DNA of 64,000 nucleotides from Psychrobacter nivimaris (GTDB lineage: Bacteria; Pseudomonadota; Gammaproteobacteria; Pseudomonadales; Moraxellaceae). The stretch spans positions 1 through 64,000 of the forward strand of contig NZ_VZIZ01000022.1 of NCBI RefSeq assembly GCF_009812035.1, written 5' to 3'. Each line of letters opens with the position of its first letter. The first letter of the stretch is position 1. Shown one piece after another: positions 26,326 through 35,214 of the stretch. The position numbers and the translations under genes are program-made. The notes under the pieces are model-generated. The model was not told the origin of the DNA and made no database searches. It saw nothing but the letters and a program-made list of their open reading frames with translations.

Positions 26326-26906
26326 ATACACGTGTCTTAATTGTATTAGCCTTAATTATTGCTGGTATCGCAGGTTGGTTTTTTCAGCAGCAAGGCGACG
26401 TAACGCCGCCAGTCAATATTGAAACAACAGATGTCGATTATGAAGCCACTGATATCAAAGCCGTGCAGACCAATGAACAAGGTGAAACCGAATACGAGCT
26501 TACCGCTGAGTCTTTGACGCATAATCCTGAGACCAATCAGGATGAAATGTCAGGCATTACCATGAATTGGGAACCATCTGCAGAGCAACGCTATCGTATT
26601 CAAGCGGGCAGTGCAGCTATTAGTCAACAGACAGGGGAGCTTAGTTTATCAGGTGGATTTACACTGGTGAGCGAAGGCAATAAGAGTACCCCTGAGATCG
26701 AACCGATAAAAGTGACTGGTAGTACGCTAAAAGGTAATACGAAATCAGGCAAAGTATACAGTGACGCGCCTGTGAAAATCGAACAAGGCATGAATCGATT
26801 TGAAGCCTCTAGTATGACTGCCAATCTTGAGACGGGAGAGTATGAATTTGGCCAAGTTGCTGTTGCCTTTTCTCCATCTGAACGCCAAGACAAAGCATTG
26901 TTTTAA
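26322..26906 (+). CDS. lptC: LPS export system protein LptC
   Basis: LptC is a bitopic inner-membrane protein that receives LPS from LptB2FG and passes it to LptA. One N-terminal transmembrane helix (about residues 4-20, VLIVLALIIAGIAGWFF) is followed by a periplasmic beta-jellyroll domain ('TNEQGETEYELTAESLTHNP', 'GNTKSGKVYSDAPVKIEQG'). It starts with GTG at 26322, overlapping the kdsC stop. Length 194 matches the family. Sequence identity in this family is low, so position between kdsC and lptA is part of the evidence. Confidence 0.93.
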   Translation: MNTRVLIVLALIIAGIAGWFFQQQGDVTPPVNIETTDVDYEATDIKAVQTNEQGETEYELTAESLTHNPETNQDEMSGITMNWEPSAEQRYRIQAGSAAISQQTGELSLSGGFTLVSEGNKSTPEIEPIKVTGSTLKGNTKSGKVYSDAPVKIEQGMNRFEASSMTANLETGEYEFGQVAVAFSPSERQDKALF

Positions 26907-26995
26907 TCAAAGTCTTTCTTATTTACTGTGTCAAAAAATAGCAGCTAGCATAAAGTTTGCAAATCCTACCACCTATTATGAAATGAGTTATTTAT

Positions 26996-27553
26996 ATGAA
27001 ACTTAAATTTTTGCCTACTTTACGCGCATCATCACTCTGCTTGCACAAATTGCGCGCACTGCCAATGGTGATGTTATTGGCGCTACCGCTATATAGTCAC
27101 GCATTGCCATCAGATTCTAATCAGCAGATTAAGTTGCTAGCGGACAAAGCCACTTATAGTGAGCGTACCGGCGTGACCAGTTATGCAGGTAATGTCATTA
27201 TTACCCAAGGTACGTTTAAGATGACGGCTGATAACATCACGGTCAATCTTTCTCAGCAGCGTAGCATTAACTCAGCAGTAGCAACTGGCCGTCCAGCGAC
27301 TATGCAGCAAGTAGTCACGCAAGAAAAAGGCTTGGCAAAAGGGCAGGCTAATAAGATTGACTATAATGCAGTGTCTGGGATTATTACGCTAACTGGCAAT
27401 GCAAAACTGGTTCAAAATGGTGCAAGCTTCGCTGGTAATGTTATCCGTTATAGCCTAAAAGCAGGTGATGTTGAAGCAACCGCTGGTGGCAATCAGCGCG
27501 TTGAACTGGTATTCCCGCCTAACAATGGTACAAATCAGAGTGGCGTACGTTAA
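26996..27553 (+). CDS. lptA: LPS transport periplasmic protein LptA
   Basis: LptA forms the periplasmic bridge for LPS. It has a long signal peptide (hydrophobic LPMVMLLALPLYSHA, cleavage near residue 37) and an OstA-like fold: 'LLADKATYSERTGVTSYAGNVIITQGTFKMTADNITV', then 'QANKIDYNAVSGIITLTGNAKLVQNGASFAGNVIRYSL'. At 185 residues it is a standard LptA. It is located between lptC and lptB (89 and 74 bp spacers). The ribosome-binding site before 26996 is weak. Confidence 0.94.
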   Translation: MKLKFLPTLRASSLCLHKLRALPMVMLLALPLYSHALPSDSNQQIKLLADKATYSERTGVTSYAGNVIITQGTFKMTADNITVNLSQQRSINSAVATGRPATMQQVVTQEKGLAKGQANKIDYNAVSGIITLTGNAKLVQNGASFAGNVIRYSLKAGDVEATAGGNQRVELVFPPNNGTNQSGVR

Positions 27554-27627
27554 TCCAAATAAACAGGCTATGAGTAAATAAGTCTGCCTTTAGCAATGCT
27601 TAAATTTTGTGAAAGTAAGAGTAAGTT

Positions 27628-28407
27628 ATGAGCGATGATAAAAATCTAGACCTATCGGCATCAAATACCAATACGGCGCCTGTCGCTCGATTGACTATGC
27701 AAAATTTAGGCAAGCGCTATGGAAAGCGTTGGGTAGTCAAAGACGTTTCATTTTCTGTCGAACAGGGTCAAGTCGTCGGACTGTTGGGGCCTAACGGTGC
27801 TGGTAAAACGACTAGCTTCTATATGGTGGTGGGACTGGTCAATATGGATAAGGGCCGCGTTACGCTAGGTAAAATGGATTTATCTAAATATGCAATGCAC
27901 GAGCGAGCGCGTGCGGGTATCGGCTATCTACCACAAGAAGCATCAATCTTTCGTAAATTGTCTATCGAAGATAATATCTTAGCTATCCTACAGACTCGTA
28001 CAGAATTAAGTAAAGCTGAACAACAGCAAGAACTTGAAAAGTTAATTGGCGAGTTCCATTTAGAACATGTGCGCAAGTCTCAGGGTATGAGCGTGTCAGG
28101 CGGTGAGCGTCGACGCTGTGAGATTGCGCGAGCATTGGCCGCTGATCCTAAGTTTATCTTATTGGATGAGCCTTTTGCAGGGGTAGATCCTATCTCTGTC
28201 GGTGATATTAAAGACGTTATTTTGACGTTAAAAAATCGCGGCATTGGCGTTTTAATCACGGATCATAATGTTCGAGATACACTGGCTATTTGTGAAAAAG
28301 CTTATATCGTATCAGAAGGCGCTATCATTGCAGAAGGCACTTCGGCTGAAGTGTTAGAAAATGATTTAGTAAAATCTGTTTATCTAGGTAAAGACTTTCA
28401 AGTATAA
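27628..28407 (+). CDS. lptB: LPS export ABC transporter ATP-binding protein LptB
   Basis: LptB is the ATPase that powers LPS extraction from the inner membrane with LptF/LptG. The Walker [10 protein letters not shown] (about residues 54-62), Q-loop '[12 protein letters not shown]', signature '[17 protein letters not shown]', Walker B '[13 protein letters not shown]' and H-loop 'ITDHNVRD' are all in order. The 259-residue protein has a polar N-terminal extension of about 20 residues over E. coli LptB (241). It is the last gene of the kds-lpt cluster; rpoN, often next in other species, is absent. Confidence 0.96.
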   Translation: MSDDKNLDLSASNTNTAPVARLTMQNLGKRYGKRWVVKDVSFSVEQGQVVGLLGPNGAGKTTSFYMVVGLVNMDKGRVTLGKMDLSKYAMHERARAGIGYLPQEASIFRKLSIEDNILAILQTRTELSKAEQQQELEKLIGEFHLEHVRKSQGMSVSGGERRRCEIARALAADPKFILLDEPFAGVDPISVGDIKDVILTLKNRGIGVLITDHNVRDTLAICEKAYIVSEGAIIAEGTSAEVLENDLVKSVYLGKDFQV

Positions 28408-28799
28408 GTGAGAGCGTTAAATTCCTTATCTCATACTCTATTTTATATAGTGCGCTCAAAACAAAAAGGTGCCGTTAAAGTAGAGTTATGCTGGTATGGA
28501 TTTTCCTTACTTCCTATTCATTTTGCTTTCCAAATGCTGTGTAAAATTTATACCAACAGTTTTGTATTTTCTGATTAACTAATAGAGCAGGCTAAAACTA
28601 TTTTATATAGAGCTTATAAGCCAGTTACTACTTATATCTACAATTAATATCTCTACAATTAACACCATCCTCTTCAAGTACAGCTTGCAAAACCAATGGC
28701 TGACTTATCATGACAAATATTTTTGAATCAGCGCTTATAAAGCGTGACATTATTACCTTCATTATTCTCGATTGATCCTCTGAATAAGGCTTATAAGCT
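28408..28799. other. 392-bp intergenic region between lptB and radA
   Basis: This AT-rich spacer has no recognisable gene, terminator or good promoter. It separates the LPS cluster from radA, so a radA promoter is expected but was not identified. Confidence 0.35.
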
Positions 28800-30236
28800 A
28801 TGGCAAAAAATAAAAGCAGCTATGTCTGTCAGCATTGCGGTGCGCATTTTGGTAAATGGGCTGGGCAGTGTACGGATTGCGGGGAATGGAACAGTTTAGT
28901 CGAAGCCCCAAATGTCAGCATGCCACATCATAATAAGAGCACCGCGAAGCCCAATAACGCACGAGCTGCTACTCGTGGTACCAGTGCGCCAGCTGGTAAC
29001 TACTCTGGTACTCACAGTGCTGTCATGCCGCTTAATGCAGTAAGTGTGACGCTCGACACGCGCCTACCAACCGGTATCAGTGAGTTTGATCGCGTACTCG
29101 GCGGTGGACTAGTGGCAGGTTCTGTGGTGTTAATCGGTGGTGATCCGGGTATTGGTAAATCAACTATCTTGCTGCAAACGGCGACCAATATGGCACGGGC
29201 GGATTCACTGGCAGGTAGTGCACTATATGTGACGGGTGAAGAGTCGCTTGCACAGGTAGCCATGCGAGCCAAACGATTAGACTTGCCTGCTGATAGACTG
29301 CGTGTGTTGGCCGAAACTAACGTAGAAACTATCTGTGCTGCATTAACGCAAGAGCAGCCAGCCATCGCTATTATTGATTCTATCCAGACGATTTATACGG
29401 ACGCTATTAACTCTGCGCCAGGTGGTGTCAGTCAAATTAGAGAGTCTGCTGCGATTTTGACTCGCTATGCTAAGCAAACAGGGACAGCGCTGTTTTTAGT
29501 AGGACATGTAACCAAAGAAGGTACGCTAGCGGGTCCGCGAGTATTGGAGCATATGGTTGATACCGTACTTTATTTTGAAGGCCAGTCTGACTCGCGTTTT
29601 CGTATGATTCGTGCGGTCAAGAATCGCTTTGGTGCGGTTAATGAACTGGGCATCTTTGGTATGACTGATATGGGGCTCAAAGAAGTCGCTAATCCATCAG
29701 CGATATTTTTGAGTCGTTATGACAAACCTGTTGCTGGGTCAGTTGTCATGGTCAGTCGTGAAGGTACAAGGCCGTTACTAGTAGAAGTGCAGGCATTGGT
29801 AGATGATTCACAAGGCTCGCCTAGAAGAATGGCACTGGGTTTAGACTTCCAACGTTTATCCATGTTACTAGCAGTGATGCATCGCCATGGCGGAATACAT
29901 ACCAGTGGACAAGATGTCTATGTCAACGTCGTTGGTGGCGTTAAAGTCATAGAGACAGGATCTGATTTGGCTGTACTGTTGGCCTGTGCTTCAAGTATTA
30001 AAGAGAGAGCGTTACCATCTTCATTAGCCGTGTTCGGCGAAGTTGGTCTATCAGGTGAGATACGCCCAGTACCTAATGGACAAGAACGCCTAAAGGAAGC
30101 GATGAAACATGGGTTTAAGCATGCCATCATTCCAAAGGCCAATGCACCTGCTAAGGATGCGCCTCAGTTTAAAGGTATCAATGTGATTGCTGTTGAACGT
30201 CTTGATGATGCTATTGAAAGCGCATTTGAGTTATAA
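28800..30236 (+). CDS. radA: DNA repair protein RadA
   Basis: RadA is a RecA-like, DnaB-type branch-migration helicase used in recombination. An N-terminal zinc finger has Cys10, Cys13, Cys24 and Cys27. The Walker A is GGDPGIGKS (113-121). The RadA-specific KNRFG motif appears in 'AVKNRFGAVNELGIF'. A Lon-protease-like C-terminal domain has 'RMALGLDFQRLSMLLAV' and 'VFGEVGLSGEIRPVPN'. Length 478 matches (E. coli 460). An extra polar linker sits between the zinc finger and the ATPase core. AAGG lies about 10 nt before the ATG. A shared terminator lies downstream. Confidence 0.96.
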   Translation: MAKNKSSYVCQHCGAHFGKWAGQCTDCGEWNSLVEAPNVSMPHHNKSTAKPNNARAATRGTSAPAGNYSGTHSAVMPLNAVSVTLDTRLPTGISEFDRVLGGGLVAGSVVLIGGDPGIGKSTILLQTATNMARADSLAGSALYVTGEESLAQVAMRAKRLDLPADRLRVLAETNVETICAALTQEQPAIAIIDSIQTIYTDAINSAPGGVSQIRESAAILTRYAKQTGTALFLVGHVTKEGTLAGPRVLEHMVDTVLYFEGQSDSRFRMIRAVKNRFGAVNELGIFGMTDMGLKEVANPSAIFLSRYDKPVAGSVVMVSREGTRPLLVEVQALVDDSQGSPRRMALGLDFQRLSMLLAVMHRHGGIHTSGQDVYVNVVGGVKVIETGSDLAVLLACASSIKERALPSSLAVFGEVGLSGEIRPVPNGQERLKEAMKHGFKHAIIPKANAPAKDAPQFKGINVIAVERLDDAIESAFEL

Positions 30237-30313
30237 GGTATACAGAATTAATAGTACTTCGTTTTGAGTAGTTTAGTCGCTACTGTTAGTTTGGAACGAT
30301 AAATATAGACCAT

Positions 30314-30350
30314 AAAAAAAGCCTAACTAATGATGAGTTAGGCTTTTTTT
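30314..30350. terminator. Bidirectional rho-independent terminator
   Basis: A7-GCCTAACT (30314-30328) pairs with AGTTAGGC-T7 (30336-30350). It serves the convergent radA and RlpA-like genes. Confidence 0.93.
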
Positions 30351-30398
30351 GCTATATAGGCTAGCAATATTATTGGTCTTTAAAACTGATACCTAAAG

Positions 30399-31013
30399 TT
30401 AAGGTCCTGCAACGCGCTCAATAGCAACGTTACCCACGCCTTTACTCGTAATACCGAGTTTTTTGGCGGCACCATAAGATAAGTCTAATACACGGTTACC
30501 ATGAAATGGGCCACGATCGTTCACTTTTACCACGACACTTTTACCATTAGTCTTGTTAGTAACTTTGACATAGCAGTTCAATGGCAATGAGCGATGCGCT
30601 GCAGTTAAACCATTCATATCAAAAGTTTCGCCACTGGCAGTCTTGCGACCATGAAACTTACGACCATACCAAGACGCAAGGCCAGTCTGCTTGAACTTAC
30701 TGACAGAGTTAGAAGCAACAGCTGTTAAGCGCTCTAATACATCTTCATCATTGGTAACTTGTGTCGTATCATTGGCTAACAATGAGCTGCTAAGTGCCAA
30801 TGAAGTCGGCTGACGAGCTGACTTTACCAAACTTGATGCACCATCATGCTGACGGCTTAGTTCACCAAGTACACGGTCAATGTGGGAGGCGTTATCTTGC
30901 GAAATCATAGCAAGTGTGGTCTTTGCTTCTACAGCATTTGCATTGGTAGCGACTGCAGAGCCAGCAAATAACATTGCTGACATTGTAAGTAAACCAGATA
31001 AACGCTTGTTCAT
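30399..31013 (-). CDS. Septal ring lytic transglycosylase RlpA family protein
   Basis: This exported protein has a C-terminal double-psi beta-barrel domain of the RlpA type: GLASWYGRKFHGRKTASGE (about residues 111-129), 'AAHRSLPLNCYVKVTN', 'VVVKVNDRGPFHGNRVLDLSYGAAKKLG'. The catalytic-type Asp in NDRGPF and His in AAHRSLP are present. The signal peptide is about 27 residues (MNKRLSGLLTMSAMLFAGSAVATNANA). It has no lipobox and no SPOR domain, unlike E. coli RlpA, so binding to denuded septal glycan is not evident. rodA is upstream on the same strand but separated by a terminator and 830 bp, so it is independently transcribed. Confidence 0.88.
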   Translation of the reverse strand: MNKRLSGLLTMSAMLFAGSAVATNANAVEAKTTLAMISQDNASHIDRVLGELSRQHDGASSLVKSARQPTSLALSSSLLANDTTQVTNDEDVLERLTAVASNSVSKFKQTGLASWYGRKFHGRKTASGETFDMNGLTAAHRSLPLNCYVKVTNKTNGKSVVVKVNDRGPFHGNRVLDLSYGAAKKLGITSKGVGNVAIERVAGP

Positions 31014-31685
31014 AAATACCTCTATAACTTATACATCAAAACCTAACTCTAAATATTTTAGATTGAGCATGGCATTAATCTATTGTTTTCATATTGATTA
31101 ATGAGCGGCTCTTATAGATATTAATATATGGTAATTTTTCATTTCATTATCATCAGTATTCAGTACATCTAGTAGATAGAGTGACTGACGATACGCTTAA
31201 ATGATAGTTAGCGATAAGCATTGAATACAAAGTCCAAAATCAGGACTGAATGACAATGTCACTATATGTCGTATTTACATGATGTGCGATATACAAACTT
31301 CATTAGAATGCTACATTAATAAAAGGTTCAGAGGACATCGCGTATCGCTTTGTTATCAAACCGTTAATTAAGTAGTGTATTTGAAAGTCTGGAATCTACA
31401 AGATGCTAACTATACGGCTATGCTACAACCTAAATATATTTAAATGCAAAGTTTATTAGTAGCTATGTACGGGTTATGTATCAGAGTACAGTAAAACGAG
31501 GTTAACGCAATTTTTTGTAAAAAACAAGGAATAAAATCTTTCTAGACTGATAGGTGGTTAACTAATATCGGAAATTGTGTCTATTTACTATTAAAAATAA
31601 GAGGCGCTAAAACGAACAATTATTTCAGATTTGTAACTATTATAGTGATTGATACGAACATACATTATATGAAAACCATTAAAAT
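31014..31685. other. Long AT-rich intergenic region upstream of the RlpA-like gene
   Basis: About 670 bp without a credible gene on either strand; with the rodA terminator the gap is 834 bp. It holds the promoter region of the RlpA-like gene. No ORF with a ribosome-binding site, tRNA or strong hairpin was seen. Such length is unusual in this compact window, and a regulatory or decayed element is possible. Confidence 0.4.
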
Positions 31686-31732
31686 AAAAAAGCCATAGCG
31701 CTCAGAAAGAAATTCTTCTTCGCGCTATAGCT
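31686..31732 (-). terminator. Rho-independent terminator of rodA
   Basis: On the minus strand AGCTATAGCGC (31732-31722) pairs with GCGCTATGGCT (31701-31691), one G-U pair, with a 20-nt loop, followed by a T-run. It lies 116 bp after rodA. Confidence 0.85.
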
Positions 31733-31847
31733 CATTGTCTTTTATCGAACCATGGGTAATACAAAACAATTTATCTTAATGGTACTACCATAGTTATTAC
31801 AATGACTTACTCGAAAGACGAATTATACAGAAAGTATCTTATACAAA

Positions 31848-32990
31848 TTAGCCGGATTTATGTGTATGGATAGACATGAGCAAGCCAAATCCTGCCATCA
31901 AGGTGACGATAGCCGTACCCCCATAACTAATGAATGGTAGTGGAACACCTACGACAGGCAAAATACCGCCAACCATGCCGACATTGACGAATATATAAAC
32001 AAAGAAAGACATAGCGATAGCACCAGCCAACAATCTGCTGTAAACGTCAGGATGGGTGAAAGCGATATATAAGGCGCGTGATAAAAGGCAGAAATAAATG
32101 AACATCAGTAGCATCACACCGAGTAAACCAAACTCCTCGGAGAAGGCGGCAATGATAAAGTCAGTATGGCCTTCTGGTAGGAAATGTAGGTGTGACTGCG
32201 TGCCCTCCAGATAACCTTTTCCAGTGAGGCCACCAGAACCAATGGCTGTCTTCGATTGCATGATGTTCCACCCGGCACCTTGCACGTCTGCTTCAGGATT
32301 AAGGAGTGTCAATACCCGCGTACGCTGATAGTCATGGAGTAAAAAATTCCAAGCAAAACCAATAAACGGCACAGCCAAAATTACAGCAGCAGAAATCAAT
32401 CGCCATGAAAGGCCTGCTAAGAAAAGCACAAATATGCCACTAGCAGCGACCAGTAGTGATGTACCAAGATCGGGCTCTTTGGCAATTAATAGCACAGGTA
32501 CAATAATTAATGCCAAGGTAATAGCAATGCTAGACGCTGACGGTGGCAAATCACGCTTAGACAAAAACCAAGCACACATCATTGGCATACCGAGCTTCAT
32601 AAACTCTGAAGGCTGCACACTACCGAACCCAGGCAAATTGATCCAGCGCTGAGCCCCCATACGTACTTCACCGATAATATCTACCAATACTAATAGTATA
32701 AGTCCTAAGACATAAAATATAGGCGTGAAAGTACGATAGAGACTAGGTGGTATCTGCGCCATAGTAAACATCACAGCGAATGCCACACCATAACTGACCA
32801 TTTGGCGAATGACCATACCAATATCTTGGCTGGCGGCGCTATATAGAATCGTTAGACCAATACAACAAACCGTCAATAACAGTAAAGTTAACCATGGGTC
32901 GATATGAATACGTTGCCATAGTGTCGGTGCATGACCTTGACCCAAATGATGGCTCTGACGTGAAAAACGATATTGCGGGTTAGAAGACAT
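31848..32990 (-). CDS. rodA: Rod shape-determining protein RodA (SEDS peptidoglycan glycosyltransferase)
   Basis: This polytopic membrane enzyme polymerises glycan strands for lateral wall growth with PBP2. At 380 residues it has about ten hydrophobic segments. SEDS landmarks are 'GAQRWINLPGFGSVQPSEFMKLGMP', 'AKEPDLGTSLL', 'GHTDFIIAAFSEEFGLLG' and the C-terminal 'PVVGVPLPFISYGGTAIVT'. These favour RodA over FtsW given the short N-terminus and the absence of cell-division genes nearby. It is isolated from mrdA in this window. A strong terminator follows. Confidence 0.93.
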   Translation of the reverse strand: MSSNPQYRFSRQSHHLGQGHAPTLWQRIHIDPWLTLLLLTVCCIGLTILYSAASQDIGMVIRQMVSYGVAFAVMFTMAQIPPSLYRTFTPIFYVLGLILLVLVDIIGEVRMGAQRWINLPGFGSVQPSEFMKLGMPMMCAWFLSKRDLPPSASSIAITLALIIVPVLLIAKEPDLGTSLLVAASGIFVLFLAGLSWRLISAAVILAVPFIGFAWNFLLHDYQRTRVLTLLNPEADVQGAGWNIMQSKTAIGSGGLTGKGYLEGTQSHLHFLPEGHTDFIIAAFSEEFGLLGVMLLMFIYFCLLSRALYIAFTHPDVYSRLLAGAIAMSFFVYIFVNVGMVGGILPVVGVPLPFISYGGTAIVTLMAGFGLLMSIHTHKSG

Positions 32991-33274
32991 AGGCAGAATT
33001 TGGCTAACAATTGGTGTAGGAGGGAAGTACTAACTAAATTATCTCATTATAAATAAGGATGAGAATCGTACTAAAAAGTACCGACTTTAATAAAAGTATG
33101 CGAGCAAGCGATGGCTATATCATTCACAAATAATAATAAAGTCACTCAATTATAAAAGTTGTAAGGATAAGTGTTAATTATCAATATTGGACTTCAAATT
33201 AGAAGCGATAGTTTAGCCTGCTTGTTAAAAATTTGATAGTATCGATAAAACGTTTTTAGCGGTAGTTTCTTGCA

Positions 33275-34222
33275 ATGATAAAATCAAAAATCCATGCGTA
33301 TAAGCAAATTCGCCAACCTATTATTACTCTTATCCTATGTGCTGGCAGTGTCAGTGCTCATGCCGTTATTATCAGTGATGACAGTGAACGCCGTATCCAA
33401 ATACGTCAAAGTAGCAGTACAAGCAATAACACTAATGCGTATATAACGCCATCTACCAACAGCTCATATCAGCGTCCTGGTGTCACCATGTTGAGTGGTG
33501 CGAATGCATCAAATGGCGACAGTATGCAAAACTTGATTGTACAAAAACAGCGTGATTTCGAAATTGATGCTAGGTTGTCTATTGAAGAAAACAAACGTGT
33601 GAATGTAGTGAGACGCGGTACTACTTATAGTACAGCAAACAACACCTATAATGGTGCTTATAACGATTCTATGAGTATGGACTTTAATGCATGGTTAAAT
33701 AGCAATAGCTATCGTGCCAGACAAGTAGCAGAGTACGAACGCTATCTTAGCGCACGAGTCGGGTCGCAGAATGTACCGCCATTATCGCAACTGCTGACGA
33801 CTGCCCGTAGTTGGAGTAAATGCGGGTATGAACCGTATCAATTGCCACCTCAAGAGCTATGGTCTAACATTGTACCAACATTGCGCCTTTATAGTGAGTT
33901 GAAAAACCAAGGTATTTTACCACTCAGCAGTGAGATACGTTCGGTATATCGTAACCCGGGTTTGAATGACTGTGCAGGCGGGGCAGACAGTAGTAAGCAT
34001 ATGAATGCAAGTGCTATGGATATCTGGGTGCCTGAGTATGAAGACAATCTATGGCGCTTGAGTACCATGCATGATGGCTTATGCCAGTTTTGGCAGTATC
34101 AAGGACAGCCTTATAACTTTGGTTTAGGATTATATGCGACAGGGGCTATTCATTTAGATACGGATGGTTATCGTAAATGGGGATTCAATCACGCTAGTAG
34201 TTCCTCTTCTTGCCGCTATTAA
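33275..34222 (+). CDS. Secreted M15-type D-Ala-D-Ala peptidase-like protein
   Basis: The 315-residue exported protein has a signal peptide to about residue 30 (ILCAGSVSAHA), then a polar, Ser/Asn-rich region to about 150 and a C-terminal zinc peptidase domain. The metal ligands of the M15 family can be read: His242 and Asp249 in SKHMNASAMDIW (S-x-H-x6-D pattern) and His293 in AIHLDTDGYRKWG. Members cut D-amino-acid cross-links in peptidoglycan. The paired Cys residues near the domain (CGYE, NDCAG, GLCQF, SSCRY) suggest disulfides in the periplasm. It stands between rodA and an unknown lipoprotein-like gene, in a cell-wall-themed neighbourhood. Confidence 0.8.
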   Translation: MIKSKIHAYKQIRQPIITLILCAGSVSAHAVIISDDSERRIQIRQSSSTSNNTNAYITPSTNSSYQRPGVTMLSGANASNGDSMQNLIVQKQRDFEIDARLSIEENKRVNVVRRGTTYSTANNTYNGAYNDSMSMDFNAWLNSNSYRARQVAEYERYLSARVGSQNVPPLSQLLTTARSWSKCGYEPYQLPPQELWSNIVPTLRLYSELKNQGILPLSSEIRSVYRNPGLNDCAGGADSSKHMNASAMDIWVPEYEDNLWRLSTMHDGLCQFWQYQGQPYNFGLGLYATGAIHLDTDGYRKWGFNHASSSSSCRY

Positions 34223-34490
34223 TTGATTTATCAAGAATCGAGAATTCAAATAATTATAAAGTTAGCCGAGATAACGCTAGATATATATTCATTTTTATAT
34301 ATACTATTCCGGTGTTTACTAAAAATAATAATTTTGTAATTATTTGGTAGGATTCATAGGATAGACGCATAAGTTCATTAAAAATTTGTTTGGTCTTTAA
34401 AAACTATGCTTTAATAATATCTGTTATCAATCGCCTTTATATTTTCATGGCTTATAAAGAAAACCACCAAATTTACTTTAAGCGAAAACT

Positions 34491-35066
34491 ATGAAAAATC
34501 AGCGCTTGACAATGAAAAACTATCATAAATTAAATAACGAGAAGCAAAGTTTTTTGCACTCGAACTATAAGTATGGCGCTTTGTTTACTTCTGCACTTAT
34601 GTCGGTATTATTGATTAATGCGTGTAGTACAGAGATGTCCTCTGAAAACAATATGATAGTGACGGATAAAGCTGATAGACATATACAAAGCTCTAAAGAG
34701 ATAGAAGATAGTATCAAGAACTCTTACGCTCGTTTAGCCTCTAAGCGCTCTGATGTCTGTCCAAAATTAATTCAAGAAGAAACAGGTAATCAGGTTATCG
34801 AACGTATATCAGAGGTCATGGTAAATGACTACTGTGATTATTTCTTATATCCGCGAGAGGGTCAGCGCCTCAATGTTAAAGTAGATAACCGTCAAATAGA
34901 AGCGCTATTAATTGTGCCGACGCTACATAACTTTGCCAATGGTAATTATAAAGTGACGTCTTATGATAAGCATGTTATCCGTTTGAGCTATAACGGGGCT
35001 ACCCATAAGCCTGAGCATTTTGTCTATGATGTTGCGCTAAAAATTTCTGACGCCAAGTATTCCTAA
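34491..35066 (+). CDS. Putative lipoprotein of unknown function
   Basis: The protein has 191 residues. A polar N-terminus is followed by a hydrophobic stretch (about 30-44) ending in INAC, a plausible but not ideal lipobox with Cys45. The signal is long unless translation starts at the second Met (34512). The mature part holds Cys pairs ('DVCPKLIQEE', 'NDYCDYFLYP') and a region 'YNGATHKPEHFVYDVALKIS'. I do not recognise the family. It follows the M15-type gene by 268 bp on the same strand. No strong ribosome-binding site is visible. Confidence 0.55.
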   Translation: MKNQRLTMKNYHKLNNEKQSFLHSNYKYGALFTSALMSVLLINACSTEMSSENNMIVTDKADRHIQSSKEIEDSIKNSYARLASKRSDVCPKLIQEETGNQVIERISEVMVNDYCDYFLYPREGQRLNVKVDNRQIEALLIVPTLHNFANGNYKVTSYDKHVIRLSYNGATHKPEHFVYDVALKISDAKYS

Positions 35067-35214
35067 TGCCAAGCATTAAGAATGTTCTGCTTCTTATTTA
35101 AAGATTATAGCCGTTCAAATATTTAAATGGACATATTATGAGTAGTATTTTTTACCATTTATAATACGTCCATTGGATTGATAACGCTTATTTCTAATAT
35201 TGCTTCCTAGCGAT

